Positions 26,391-35,290 of a DNA stretch of 64,000 bases are shown here, one piece after another. The DNA is from Kaistia geumhonensis. Lineage in GTDB: Bacteria; Pseudomonadota; Alphaproteobacteria; Rhizobiales; Kaistiaceae. Both the position numbers and the translations under genes were made by a program. The notes under the pieces are model-generated. The model was not told the origin of the DNA. It saw only the letters and a program-made list of their open reading frames with translations, and searched no databases. The stretch's first letter is position 1. Each line of letters begins with the position of its first letter. The stretch covers positions 4,082,501 to 4,146,500 of the forward strand of contig NZ_JAUSWJ010000001.1 in the NCBI RefSeq assembly GCF_030815145.1. Reading direction: 5' to 3'.

Positions 26391-29279
26391 CTACGCGATC
26401 ATCGCTTCTTCCTCGCGGAAGAGCAGCGTGCCGGCTTCGGCCGCGGTCATGGCCGGGCCGAAGAGCTGGCCGGCGGCGAACTCGCAGCCGATATCGTAGA
26501 GGTCGAGCGCGTCGTCCTCGCTCTCGGCGCCTTCCGCCATCACGTCCATGTGCAGGTCATGCGCGAGGCCGACCATGGCGCGCAGGATGACGCGCCGCTG
26601 CCGCGCCGTCGGGCCGTGTACGAAGCCCTGGTCGATCTTCAGCGTGTCGAAGGGCAGGCGCTGGAGATAGGACAGCGAGGAATGGCCTGTGCCGAAATCG
26701 TCCAGCGTCAGGCCCGCGCCGAGATCGCGGACGCGGGCGAGAACCTGCACCGCATATTCCGGGTTCTCCATCACGAGGCTCTCGGCGAATTCGAGCTTCA
26801 GCGTGCCGCGCTGAACGGCCGCGCGCGAGAGCACCGACTTCACGTCGTTGATGAGATCGTGGCGCAGCAAATGGCGGCTCGACATGTTGACCGCCACGAA
26901 GAGCGGGACATGCGGGCCAAGCTGTTCCTGCCACTCGGAAAGCTGGCGTGCCGCCTTGTCGAGCAGGAAGAGGCCGAGCGGCATCATCAGCCCGTTGCGC
27001 TCGGCCAGGGAAAGGAACTCGCTCGCCGGCACGCGGCCGAGCTTGGGATGGTCCCAGCGCATCTCGGCTTCGAAGCCGCCGACGGTCCGGTCCTCCAGGC
27101 GCACGATCGGCTTGTAGAGGATCTTGATCTCCTCGCGGCCGATGGCGCGGCGCAGATCCGCCTCCAGCGTCAGCGCATCACCGCCGTTCTGGCGCAGCGC
27201 GGGACGGAAGGCCTCGATGCGATCGCCGCCCAGCCGCTTGGCCGCATACATGGCGATCTCGGCGTCGCGGAACATTTCGAGGGGATCGCGCCGCTCGGCG
27301 TCGTGCATTGCGATGCCGAGCGAGGCGGTGAGGAAGATCTCCTTGTCGCCGAAGGAGATCGGCGCGCGCAGCGCGCGGCGGACGGAATCGGCGAAGCCGG
27401 CGATGCGCTCGGGCTCACCCTCCGAAAGCAGCAGGAAGCCGAACTGATCGCCCGAGAGGCGAGCCAGCGTATCCTGCGGTTTCAGGAGGCGCGACAGCCG
27501 GCGCGCGACGGTGAGCAGGATCGAGTCGCCGACCGAGATGCCGAAGCTGTCGTTCACATGCTTGAAGCGGTCGATATCGAGCACGAAGACGGACGGCTCC
27601 GCCGCTTCCTCGACCTCGGCACGGACGAGCGCGGCGGCGAGCCGGTCCATGAACAGAGCGCGGTTGGCGAGACCGGTCAGGTTGTCGAAGACGGAATCGT
27701 GCAGCAGCCGCTCCTCGGCGGTGCGCTCCTCGGTGACGTCGCTCATGGTGCCGACGCAGCGCGTGACCTCGCCATCGGAGCCGATGACCGGACGCGCCCG
27801 CAGATGGAACCAGCGATAATGGCCGTCTTCGGCGCGGAGGCGGAAATCCTGCGCGATGCGGCCCCGCCGCTGTTCGATCACCGCGTCGAGCGTCGCCTTG
27901 AAGCGGTCGCGATCGGCGGGATGCAGGACGTCGAGCCAGTCGCGCGCCGGGCCCTCGAGCGTGCCGTGCTTGAGGCCGAGCAGGTCTTCGGCGTCGACGC
28001 CGGTCAGGATGCGGTCGCGCGCGACGTCCCAGTCCCAGACGATGTCGCCGGCTCCGACCAGGGCAAGGGCGCGGCGCTCGGTCTCGCCGATGGCGCCTTG
28101 CACGACAGTGCCGCCGGCGAAGGCGTGCTGCATGACCGTGACGCCGATCAGCAGAACGATGAGTACCAGCCCGCCATTCAGCGCCGGCTGGATCACGTCG
28201 TTGGCGAGCGCGCCGGTGATGGTGAGATAGGCGCCGAACACCCAGACCATCAGCAGCACCCAGGTGGGGATCAGCATGATGGCGCGGTCGTAGTGGTGCA
28301 GCGACAGATAGACGATGACGATGAAGCCGACCGCGACGGTCGCGCCGAGCGAGATGCGCGCAACGCCCGAGGCGATGCCCGGCTCGAAGACGGCGACGCC
28401 GAGCAGGAACATGAGGCCGACAAGCCAGGCGATCACGGCGTGGCTGTAGCGCACATGCCATCGGTTGAGGTTGAGATAGGCGAAGGTGAAGATCAGCAGC
28501 GTTGCCGAGAGCAACACCTCGGCGCCGGCGCGCCACATCTTGTCGTCGCCCGGCGCGATCTGGATCACCTTGTTCCAGAAGCCGAAATCGATGCAGAGAT
28601 AGATGAGCACGGACCAGGCGAGCGCCGCCGTCGCCGGGAACATCGCCGTGCCCTTCACCACGAACACGATGGTGAGGAAGAGGGCCAGCAGGCCCGAAAT
28701 CCCCAGAACGATGCCGTGATAGAGGGTGAAGGAATTGATGGAATCCTTGTAGGCGTCGGGATCCCACAGATAGAGCTGCGGCAGGTTCGGCGTGCGAAGC
28801 TCGGCGACGAAGGTCACCACCGCGCCCGGATCGAGCGTGATGCGGAAGATGTCCGCTTCCTGGCTCGGCTGGCGCTCCGGCGGGAAACCCTGGCTCGGCG
28901 TCACCTGCGCGATGCGCGAGGCGCCGAGGTCGGGGATCAGCAGGCCGGAATTCACGAGACGGAAATGCGGCGCCACCAGCAGACGGTCGATCTGCTCGTC
29001 GCCATTGTTGGCCAGCGCGAAATAGGCCCAGAAGGAGTTGCCGCCGTTTTCGTTGGAGCGGACCTCGATACGGCGCACGATGCCGTCGGCGCCGGGCGCC
29101 GTCGATACCTGCACGCGGTCCGAAGGCTCGCGCGAGGCATAGTCGATGGCCGTGGTGAGATCGAGGGTCTTCCCGTCGAGCGGCACGGTGAGGGCGTCGA
29201 GCGCATGGGCGGGCAGAACCGCCCCGGCGATCAAGAACACCACCAGCCCGATCGCTGCGACGATACGGTTAACCGACAA
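26391..29279 (-). CDS. Membrane GGDEF/EAL protein with 7TM sensor and PAS domain
   Basis: A 962-residue c-di-GMP signalling protein. In order: signal peptide (1-27), periplasmic 7TMR-DISMED2-like domain (to about 185), seven membrane helices (about 190-395), a PAS/PAC domain (about 405-540), GGDEF (about 545-705) and EAL (about 715-955). The cyclase motif reads SGDQF, so it is very likely inactive. The phosphodiesterase domain keeps DDFGTGHSSLSYL, TLKIDQGF and AEGAES, but its signature reads EAEMRW instead of EALxRW. AGGAGG at 29289-29284 fits a TTG start at 29279 (five-base spacing); the GTG two codons upstream overlaps the ribosome site itself. Confidence 0.92.
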   Translation of the reverse strand: MSVNRIVAAIGLVVFLIAGAVLPAHALDALTVPLDGKTLDLTTAIDYASREPSDRVQVSTAPGADGIVRRIEVRSNENGGNSFWAYFALANNGDEQIDRLLVAPHFRLVNSGLLIPDLGASRIAQVTPSQGFPPERQPSQEADIFRITLDPGAVVTFVAELRTPNLPQLYLWDPDAYKDSINSFTLYHGIVLGISGLLALFLTIVFVVKGTAMFPATAALAWSVLIYLCIDFGFWNKVIQIAPGDDKMWRAGAEVLLSATLLIFTFAYLNLNRWHVRYSHAVIAWLVGLMFLLGVAVFEPGIASGVARISLGATVAVGFIVIVYLSLHHYDRAIMLIPTWVLLMVWVFGAYLTITGALANDVIQPALNGGLVLIVLLIGVTVMQHAFAGGTVVQGAIGETERRALALVGAGDIVWDWDVARDRILTGVDAEDLLGLKHGTLEGPARDWLDVLHPADRDRFKATLDAVIEQRRGRIAQDFRLRAEDGHYRWFHLRARPVIGSDGEVTRCVGTMSDVTEERTAEERLLHDSVFDNLTGLANRALFMDRLAAALVRAEVEEAAEPSVFVLDIDRFKHVNDSFGISVGDSILLTVARRLSRLLKPQDTLARLSGDQFGFLLLSEGEPERIAGFADSVRRALRAPISFGDKEIFLTASLGIAMHDAERRDPLEMFRDAEIAMYAAKRLGGDRIEAFRPALRQNGGDALTLEADLRRAIGREEIKILYKPIVRLEDRTVGGFEAEMRWDHPKLGRVPASEFLSLAERNGLMMPLGLFLLDKAARQLSEWQEQLGPHVPLFVAVNMSSRHLLRHDLINDVKSVLSRAAVQRGTLKLEFAESLVMENPEYAVQVLARVRDLGAGLTLDDFGTGHSSLSYLQRLPFDTLKIDQGFVHGPTARQRRVILRAMVGLAHDLHMDVMAEGAESEDDALDLYDIGCEFAAGQLFGPAMTAAEAGTLLFREEEAMIA

Positions 29280-29361
29280 ACACACCTCCTGCAGGCCGTC
29301 GAGAAGTACTATCCCGAGGCTGGTCCGTCCAAGGGTTTTTGGCCGAGCGCCGGCGCTGTCC

Positions 29362-29949
29362 TCAAGGGCGCGGATCGTCGCTGACGATGGCGAACAGCAG
29401 ATGGTCCTGCCAGCGGCCGTCGATATTGAGATAGCGACGGGCGTAGCCCTCGCGCGTGAATCCGGCTTTTTCGAGAAGGCGGATCGAGGCGGCGTTGTGC
29501 GGCAGGCATGCCGCTTCCAGCCGGTGCAGCCTCAGGGTGTCGAAGACGAAGGGAATGACGGCCCTGACCGCCGCCGTCATGAAGCCGCGTCCGGCGAAGC
29601 GCTCTCCCATCCAGTATCCGAGCGAGCAGGACTGCGTGACGCCGCGCACGACATGGGACAGCGTCAACCCGCCGACGAGCGCCATGTCGGCCGTGCGGAA
29701 GACCAGAAAGGGATAGCCGGTCGCTTCCTGGATCTCGCGCTGGTAGCGGCGCAGCCGCCGCCGGAAGGCGGGCCGCGTCAGATCGTCGACCGGCCAGACC
29801 GGCTCCCAGGGCGTCAGGAAACCGCGGCTCGCGCCGCGCAGCTCGCTCCATGGCTGATAGTCGCCCATGGAGGGGCTTCGGAGCGTGACCGTCTCGGTCG
29901 AGATCACCGGGGTCGGCTGGAACGGAACGACCGAGCGCAGAAATTCCAT
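29362..29949 (-). CDS. GNAT N-acetyltransferase, RimJ/RimL type
   Basis: A 195-residue acetyltransferase. The fold is recognisable from VTLRSPSMGDYQPW, GYPFLVFRTADMALVGGLTL, the acetyl-CoA loop MGERFAGRGFMTAAV and the closing HRLEAACLPHNAASIRLLEKAGF. The best-known relatives acetylate the N-terminus of ribosomal protein S5; I infer this only from the fold. It lies eight bases from the M16 peptidase gene on the same strand, an arrangement seen in many rhizobia. Confidence 0.92.
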   Translation of the reverse strand: MEFLRSVVPFQPTPVISTETVTLRSPSMGDYQPWSELRGASRGFLTPWEPVWPVDDLTRPAFRRRLRRYQREIQEATGYPFLVFRTADMALVGGLTLSHVVRGVTQSCSLGYWMGERFAGRGFMTAAVRAVIPFVFDTLRLHRLEAACLPHNAASIRLLEKAGFTREGYARRYLNIDGRWQDHLLFAIVSDDPRP

Positions 29950-29957
29950 TCCGGCTC

Positions 29958-31232
29958 CTATGCCGCGACAGGCGACCCCAGGCGTTCGGCAATCCGGTCG
30001 CGATGCGCCAGACGCTCGATCGGCCCGATGGCGGCGAGCGTCGGCGTGGACCCGGTGAAGATGCGGCCGGCAAGTTCGCGCAGCCGCATGACGTCGACGG
30101 CGTCGATCCGGGCCACCAGCTCGTCCACCGGGATCGTGCGGCCGAAGAGGAGCACCTGGCGGGCGAGCTGACCGGCGCGGGCCGCCGGGCTTTCGAGGCT
30201 CATCAGCAGGCTGGCGCGCATCTGCGCCTTGGCGCGGGCGACCTCGGCCTCGGAAATGTCGAGGCTGGCCCGCTCGAGCTCGCCCGTCAGCACCGGCATC
30301 AGCTCGTCGATATCCTCTGCACCCGTCGCCGCATGGATGCCGAAAAGGCCGGTATCGGCGAAGCTCCAGTGGAACGAGTAGATCGAATAGCAGAGGCCGC
30401 GCTTCTCCCGGACCTCCTGGAAGAGCCGCGAGGACATCCCGCCGCCGAGCAGCGAGGCGAGGATCTGCACGGCATGGAAGTCCTCGGAGGCGTAGGGCAG
30501 GCCCTCGAAGCCGAGCAGGATCTGCGCTTCCATGAGCTTGCGCCGCTCGCGCATGTCGCCGCCGACATAGCGCGCCGTTTCCGGCTCGGCGAGCGGCGTG
30601 GTCGGCAGGGCGGCGAAGCGGTCCTCGGCGAGGCGCACCAGGCGGTCGTGATCCACCGCGCCGGCCGCGGAAAGCACCATCGAGGGGCCGTGATAGTTGC
30701 GCTCGAGATAGGACGAAAGGTGATGCGGGCGCGTGCGGCGCACCGTTTCCTCAGTCCCCAGAATGGTGCGGCCGAGCGGCTGGCCGGGAAAAGCGCCTTC
30801 GATCAGGAAATCGAACACCCGATCCTCGGGGGTGTCGAGCGAGGCACCGATCTCCTGCACGATGACATGCTGCTCGCGTTCGAGCTCGTTTGCGTCGAAG
30901 GCCGAATTGCACAGGATGTCGGAGAGGATGTCGACCGCAAGCTCGGCATCGGGCTTGAGGATGCGGGCGTAGTAGGAGGTCGTCTCGACGCTGGTCGCGG
31001 CGTTCACCTCGCCGCCGACCGCCTCGATCTCCTCGGCGATGTCGGTCGCGGAGCGGCGGGCCGTGCCCTTGAAGGCCATATGCTCCAGGAGATGGGAGAT
31101 GCCGTGTTCGGAAGGGCTTTCGAGGCGGGAGCCGGCGCCGACCCAGACGCCGAGCGCGGCGCTCTCGAGATGGTCCATGCCGTGGCTCGCGATCGTGAGG
31201 CCGGAGGGCAGTCTCGTCACCTCGACGCTCAT
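29958..31232 (-). CDS. M16 family zinc peptidase (processing-peptidase-like)
   Basis: A 424-residue peptidase related to the beta subunit of the mitochondrial processing peptidase. The inverted zinc motif HLLEHMAFKGT (HxxEH) is intact, with the downstream Glu region ATSVETTSYYARIL, and the C-terminal half has GLPYASEDFHAVQILASLLGGGMSSRLFQEVREKRGL-type sequence (Arg/Tyr loop). A GGGCGCCC precedes the ATG at 31232. It follows thrC on the same strand with a 37-base gap; thrC-M16-GNAT is a conserved rhizobial run. Its substrate is unknown. Confidence 0.93.
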   Translation of the reverse strand: MSVEVTRLPSGLTIASHGMDHLESAALGVWVGAGSRLESPSEHGISHLLEHMAFKGTARRSATDIAEEIEAVGGEVNAATSVETTSYYARILKPDAELAVDILSDILCNSAFDANELEREQHVIVQEIGASLDTPEDRVFDFLIEGAFPGQPLGRTILGTEETVRRTRPHHLSSYLERNYHGPSMVLSAAGAVDHDRLVRLAEDRFAALPTTPLAEPETARYVGGDMRERRKLMEAQILLGFEGLPYASEDFHAVQILASLLGGGMSSRLFQEVREKRGLCYSIYSFHWSFADTGLFGIHAATGAEDIDELMPVLTGELERASLDISEAEVARAKAQMRASLLMSLESPAARAGQLARQVLLFGRTIPVDELVARIDAVDVMRLRELAGRIFTGSTPTLAAIGPIERLAHRDRIAERLGSPVAA

Positions 31233-31269
31233 GGGCGCCCCTTTGGACGGATCGCCCGGCTCGGATCGA

Positions 31270-32682
31270 TCATGTTGCTGCCCTTTCCGCGACCGCCCGC
31301 GCCCGTTCCTCGACGAAACGGGCGACGGCGGCGCTGTCATTGGGGAGGACGGCGAAGCGTTCCTCCCGCTCCATGAGATCGCCGAGCCAGGAGGGCAGGG
31401 CGGGCCTGACGCCGGTCGCGGCCTCGACCGCGGCCGGGAACTTGGCCGGATGGGCCGTCGCAAGCGTCACCATCGGCGCCGCCGAGACATCCATGCGCGC
31501 CGCGACCGAAAGCGCCACGGCGGTGTGCGGATCGGCCAGATAGCCGGTGGCGGCGAGCGTGGAGCGCATCGTGGCGGCGGTATCGTCCTCACCGGCGCGG
31601 CCGGCGGCGAATTCCGAGCGGATCGCCTCGAGAGCCGGGCCCGGCACCGTGAAGGCGCCGGACTGGGCGAGCCCGCCCATCAGCTGGCGCACCACCGCGT
31701 CGTCGCGCCCGGCAGCCTCGTAGAGGAGCCGCTCGAAATTGGACGACACCTCGATATCCATCGAGGGCGACTGGGTCGGCACGACGCCGCTCTTCTCGTA
31801 GCGTCCGCTTTCGAGCGTGCGGGCGAGAATGTCATTCGCGTTGGTGGCGATCACCAGCCGTTCGATCGGCACGCCGATGCGCTTCGCGACATAGCCCGCG
31901 AAGACATCCCCGAAATTGCCGGTCGGGACGGTGAAGGAGACGGGACGCCAGGGCGCGCCCAGCGCCAGCGCGGAGGTCACGTAATAGACGACCTGCGCGA
32001 CGATGCGGCCCCAGTTGATCGAGTTGACACCGGAAAGCGCGACGCGGTCGCGGAATTTCAGATCGTTGAACAGCTGCTTGACGATCGCCTGGCAGTCGTC
32101 GAACGAGCCCTCGATCGCCACGGCATGAACGTTCGCCTCGCGCGCCGTCGTCATCTGGCGCTGCTGGACGGGAGAGACGCGGCCCTTGGGGAACAGGATG
32201 AAGATGTCGGTCGCGGTGCGGCCGCGGAAGGCCTCGATCGCGGCACCACCCGTATCGCCCGACGTGGCGCCGACGATGGTGGCGCGCAGGCCGCGCGAGG
32301 CGAGGACATGGTCCATCAGCCGCGCGAGCAGCTGCATCGCGACGTCCTTGAAGGCGAGCGTCGGACCGTGGAAGAGCTCCAGCAGGAAGGCATTCGGTCC
32401 CGTCTGCACCAGCGGCGTCACGGCGGGATGGCGGAAGGTCGCGTAGGCCTCGCGGCAGAGCCGGGCGAGGAGGGCATCGCCGATCTCGCCGCCGACAAAG
32501 GGGCGGATGACCGCGAAGGCGACTTCGTCATAAGGGCGGCCGGCAAGCCGGGCCAGCGTCTCGGGCGAGAAGGCGGGCCACGTCTCGGGGACATAAAGGC
32601 CACCGTCGCGTGCGAGGCCGGCGAGCAGGACGTCGCAGAATCCGAGCTGGGGCGCGGTGCCGCGCGTGCTCACATATTTCAC
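31270..32682 (-). CDS. thrC: Threonine synthase
   Basis: A 470-residue PLP enzyme that converts O-phosphohomoserine to threonine. The PLP lysine is in TLAFKDVAMQ, with GATSGDTGGAAI binding the phosphate and VPTGNFGDVFAGY downstream. It is the longer gram-negative/fungal class. I take GTG 32682 as the start (MKYVSTRG), with GGAGGT ten bases upstream; the GTG at 32700 lies at the ribosome site. Its substrate comes from thrB (24340-25305). Confidence 0.96.
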   Translation of the reverse strand: MKYVSTRGTAPQLGFCDVLLAGLARDGGLYVPETWPAFSPETLARLAGRPYDEVAFAVIRPFVGGEIGDALLARLCREAYATFRHPAVTPLVQTGPNAFLLELFHGPTLAFKDVAMQLLARLMDHVLASRGLRATIVGATSGDTGGAAIEAFRGRTATDIFILFPKGRVSPVQQRQMTTAREANVHAVAIEGSFDDCQAIVKQLFNDLKFRDRVALSGVNSINWGRIVAQVVYYVTSALALGAPWRPVSFTVPTGNFGDVFAGYVAKRIGVPIERLVIATNANDILARTLESGRYEKSGVVPTQSPSMDIEVSSNFERLLYEAAGRDDAVVRQLMGGLAQSGAFTVPGPALEAIRSEFAAGRAGEDDTAATMRSTLAATGYLADPHTAVALSVAARMDVSAAPMVTLATAHPAKFPAAVEAATGVRPALPSWLGDLMEREERFAVLPNDSAAVARFVEERARAVAERAAT

Positions 32683-32882
32683 GGAACTCGATACCTCCAC
32701 CGGACCGCCTTCCGTCCCGGCGGCCGAAGCCGCACCCTATCGCCGGCCGGCGAAGGCGGCAAGCTCGTCGGGCCGGAGCGGAGCGCCGCGAAGGGCGGCG
32801 CGGATCGTTTCGGTCACTAAGTCGCCAAAGACGGAAGCGACTGTTATAGAGGTCGCGCTTCAGCGTCGAGGAATATCTGGCA

Positions 32883-33623
32883 ATGCAGTCATCGTCTGTC
32901 CGCGCTTCGCGCCCCGTCCGCTCCGCGCTGCCCGCCACGGCGATCCTCCTGGCCGCCACGCTCGCCGGGTGCAACAGCTTCGGCGGCGGCTCGCAAAGCG
33001 CATCCGCGCCGGTGCCGGTCGGCACAGCGGCCGATGGATCGGCCGCGGTCCCGACCACCGCCACGGGCGGCACCAATCCGGTTGCCAATGCACTGTTCGG
33101 CGGTCCGAGCGCCGGCATGGCCGGGGCGGTGGTGCTCGATCCCAACGATTATCAGGCGACCTTCAAGCTCTGCCCGCCGGTGGCGATCCGGCCCGGCACC
33201 GAGCAGATGACCGCCTATCAGGCTGGCGCCAAGCCCGATCCGGTGACTGGCGCCGGGCCGCCCGTCACCTTCATCGCCTCCATCGTCAAGACCGCCCGCG
33301 AATGCACCAGGGCCGCCAATGGTGAGGTCGCCGTCAAGGTGGGCGTCATCGGCCGCGTCGTCGCGGGGCCGGCCGGCAAGGCGGGCCCGGTGACCGTGCC
33401 GCTGCGCATTGCCGCGGTGCAGGGCACCGACAAGATGATCTCCTCGCAGCTCTACAAGATCCAGGTGACGCTGGCCGCGCCCAATCTCGCGGGCGATTTC
33501 ACCAAGATCGACCAGACGATCACGCTGCCGATCGCGCCCGGCAATTCCGACTACAAGATCTATGTCGGCTTCGACGAAGGCCCGGCGCCGAAGGCCGCGC
33601 GGCGCGGCGCGCCGACCGGCTGA
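32883..33623 (+). CDS. Putative lipoprotein of unknown function
   Basis: A 246-residue protein with lipobox LAGC (lipidated Cys near residue 30). A Ser/Gly/Ala/Thr/Pro-rich linker (about 31-75) precedes a domain of about 140 residues with YQATFKLCPPVAIRPGTEQM, FIASIVKTARECTR and VAVKVGVIGRVVAGPAGK. The two Cys of the domain could pair. The same domain layout occurs in other Hyphomicrobiales, but I know of no function. It is divergent from thrC. Confidence 0.75.
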   Translation: MQSSSVRASRPVRSALPATAILLAATLAGCNSFGGGSQSASAPVPVGTAADGSAAVPTTATGGTNPVANALFGGPSAGMAGAVVLDPNDYQATFKLCPPVAIRPGTEQMTAYQAGAKPDPVTGAGPPVTFIASIVKTARECTRAANGEVAVKVGVIGRVVAGPAGKAGPVTVPLRIAAVQGTDKMISSQLYKIQVTLAAPNLAGDFTKIDQTITLPIAPGNSDYKIYVGFDEGPAPKAARRGAPTG

Positions 33624-33639
33624 GGCAGGGCAGCTGCTT

Positions 33640-33657
33640 GCGCCGCCGCTGCGGCGC
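33640..33657 (+). terminator. Short hairpin after the lipoprotein gene
   Basis: GCGCCGC, loop CGCT, GCGGCGC, 17 bases after the stop codon. The tail is TTCGCCC, not a T-run, so termination is possible but weakly supported. Confidence 0.35.
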
Positions 33658-33686
33658 TTCGCCCATGGCGGCCACGCCGGTCTTCC

Positions 33687-33714
33687 TTGACTAGGGCGCG
33701 GCGCTCTCTACACT
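33687..33714 (+). promoter_or_regulatory. Promoter of the glycine-cleavage operon
   Basis: TTGACT (33687-33692), a 16-bp spacer and TACACT (33709-33714). Transcription would begin near 33721, about 65 bases ahead of the first riboswitch aptamer, the expected layout for a riboswitch-controlled gcv operon. Confidence 0.6.
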
Positions 33715-33783
33715 TCCGTCTCGGCCGGGTTGTCGTCGCGATCCGGCCGGAATGAGGCCGAAAGGCATCGTTCCCACGACCGC

Positions 33784-33983
33784 CGGGAGAGACTGGTGGG
33801 GTTCGCCCCGCCGGCGCCGAAGGAGCAACCGCCCCGGAAACTCTCAGGCTCAAGGACCGGACGGTCGGCGACGCTCTGGAAAGCAGACCCGTCTTCGCAA
33901 AGGCGGGGCTCACCGAAGGAGCAGCCTTCCCGGCCGCAAGGCAGGGAAGGGAAATCTCTCAGGTTCTCGGACAGAGGGGGCGC
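33784..33983 (+). promoter_or_regulatory. Tandem glycine riboswitch upstream of gcvT
   Basis: Two aptamers in a row. The first (about 33784-33875) has GGGAGAGAC, CCGAAGGAGCA at 33817-33827 and GGAAACTCTCAGG at 33836-33848, then AAGGACCGG. The linker has the typical CTCTGGAAAGCAGA. The second (about 33884-33983) repeats CCGAAGGAGCA at 33913-33923, has GGAAATCTCTCAGG ending at 33963 and closes with GGACAGAG. Known gcv riboswitches turn expression on when glycine is in excess. I see no strong terminator before gcvT, so control may act on translation: the GAGGAG site of gcvT is about 45 bases downstream. The remaining bases of the 415-base gap hold the promoter and leader. Confidence 0.93.
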
Positions 33984-34038
33984 GGACAGTCCGTCTTTCG
34001 GACAGGCCGCGCATTGGAACCCCGTCCGAGGAGCCTTC

Positions 34039-35214
34039 ATGGCCGACGCCCGAGAGTCTGAAGCCCAAAACTCCGCTGCTGCCGATTCCCTCCTCGAAAC
34101 GCCGCTGGCGACGCTGCATCGCGCGCTCGGCGCCCGCATGGTGCCTTTCGCAGGCTATGCGATGCCGGTCCAGTATCCGGCCGGCATCCTCGCCGAGCAC
34201 AACTGGACGCGCGAGAGTGCCGGCCTCTTCGACGTTTCCCATATGGGGCAGGCCTTCCTGGAGGGGCCCGACCATGCGACGACGGCGCGGGCGCTGGAGG
34301 CACTGACGCCGGGCGATTTCCTCAATCTCGCGCCCGGCCGCATCCGCTACACGCTGCTGACGACCGCCGAGGGCGGCATCATCGACGATCTCATGGTCAC
34401 GCGCCCGGCCGGGGCGGACGCGGACGGGACGCTGTTCCTCGTCGTCAACGCCGCGCGCAAGGCGATCGACTACGCCCACATCGCGGCGAACCTTCCCGAC
34501 GGCGTGACCCTTCGCCCTGTCGAGGACCGGGCTCTTCTCGCACTGCAGGGGCCGCTGGCGGCGGCCGTGCTCGCGCGTCATGTGCCCGGTGCGGAGACGA
34601 TGGGCTTCATGACGGCGGCCGACACGGCCTTCGACGGCATTCCGGTTGCGATCAGCCGCTCCGGCTACACCGGCGAGGACGGCTACGAGATTTCCGTCGC
34701 GGCCGCCGAGGCCGAGGCCGTCGCGCGGGCACTGCTCGACGAGGAGGAGGTCAAGCCGATCGGGCTCGGCGCGCGCGATTCGCTGCGCCTCGAGGCCGGC
34801 CTCTGCCTCTATGGCCACGATATCGACGAGGCGACCTCGCCGGCGGAGGCCGATCTCGGCTTCGCGGTCCCGAAGCGGCGGCGCGCCGAGGGCGGATTCC
34901 CCGGTGCCGGCCGCATCCTTGCCGAATTCGCGGACGGGCCGGCGCGACTTCGGGTCGGCATCCAGCCGGACGGCCGGGCTCCGGCGCGCGAGGGCACCGA
35001 GATCCGCGACGCGTCGGGAACGCTGGTCGGCCTCGTCACCTCGGGCGGGTTCGGACCGACCGCCGGCGGGCCGGTCGCGATGGGCTATGTGGCTGCCGAC
35101 GCCTCGGAGGCGGGCACGCCGCTGACCCTCTCGGTCCGCGGCAAGGATCTTGCTGCGCGGGTCGTGCCGCTGCCCTTCGTGCCGCATCGCTATTTCCGCA
35201 AGACTTCGTCCTGA
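34039..35214 (+). CDS. gcvT: Glycine cleavage system T protein (aminomethyltransferase)
   Basis: A 391-residue tetrahydrofolate enzyme that releases ammonia from the aminomethyl-lipoyl group on GcvH and gives methylene-THF. Family stretches: FAGYAMPVQYPAGILAEH, GLFDVSHMGQ, LTTAEGGIIDDLMVTR, SRSGYTGEDGYEIS and GLGARDSLRLEAGLCLYG. ATG 34039 has a GAGGAG site six bases upstream; the frame is open further up but that is the riboswitch. The C-terminus reads HRYFRKTSS: its last codons lie in the first unit of an 18-bp tandem repeat, so the tail may have been altered by the repeat. Confidence 0.97.
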   Translation: MADARESEAQNSAAADSLLETPLATLHRALGARMVPFAGYAMPVQYPAGILAEHNWTRESAGLFDVSHMGQAFLEGPDHATTARALEALTPGDFLNLAPGRIRYTLLTTAEGGIIDDLMVTRPAGADADGTLFLVVNAARKAIDYAHIAANLPDGVTLRPVEDRALLALQGPLAAAVLARHVPGAETMGFMTAADTAFDGIPVAISRSGYTGEDGYEISVAAAEAEAVARALLDEEEVKPIGLGARDSLRLEAGLCLYGHDIDEATSPAEADLGFAVPKRRRAEGGFPGAGRILAEFADGPARLRVGIQPDGRAPAREGTEIRDASGTLVGLVTSGGFGPTAGGPVAMGYVAADASEAGTPLTLSVRGKDLAARVVPLPFVPHRYFRKTSS

Positions 35215-35253
35215 ACCAAGACTTCGTCCTGAACCAAGACTTCGTTCCGAACA
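35200..35253 (+). repeat. Three tandem copies of an 18-bp unit across the gcvT stop
   Basis: The unit aagacttcgtcctgaacc occurs at 35200-35217 and 35218-35235 exactly, and at 35236-35253 with three differences. The first copy encodes the last GcvT codons and its stop (TGA 35212-35214). The second and third fill the gap to gcvH. Because the unit is a multiple of three, each copy repeats the in-frame TGA position. Confidence 0.9.
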
Positions 35254-35290
35254 CGCCTTCCGACCGACAAGAACCAGAGGACCAGCCGCC

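Noticed and set aside
26550-29384. A 944-codon open frame on the plus strand opposite the GGDEF/EAL gene
   Set aside because: Its composition (Arg, Asp, Glu, Gly, His repeats) is that of an antisense frame in high-GC DNA; the minus strand encodes clear domains. The same holds for long frames at 1152-3383, 11803-13557, 30003-31376 and 60782-62344 on plus, and at 15934-17727 and 60057-62069 on minus.
33730-34038. In-frame upstream extension of gcvT (about 100 codons)
   Set aside because: This stretch is the tandem glycine riboswitch; the family start and a GAGGAG site are at 34039.
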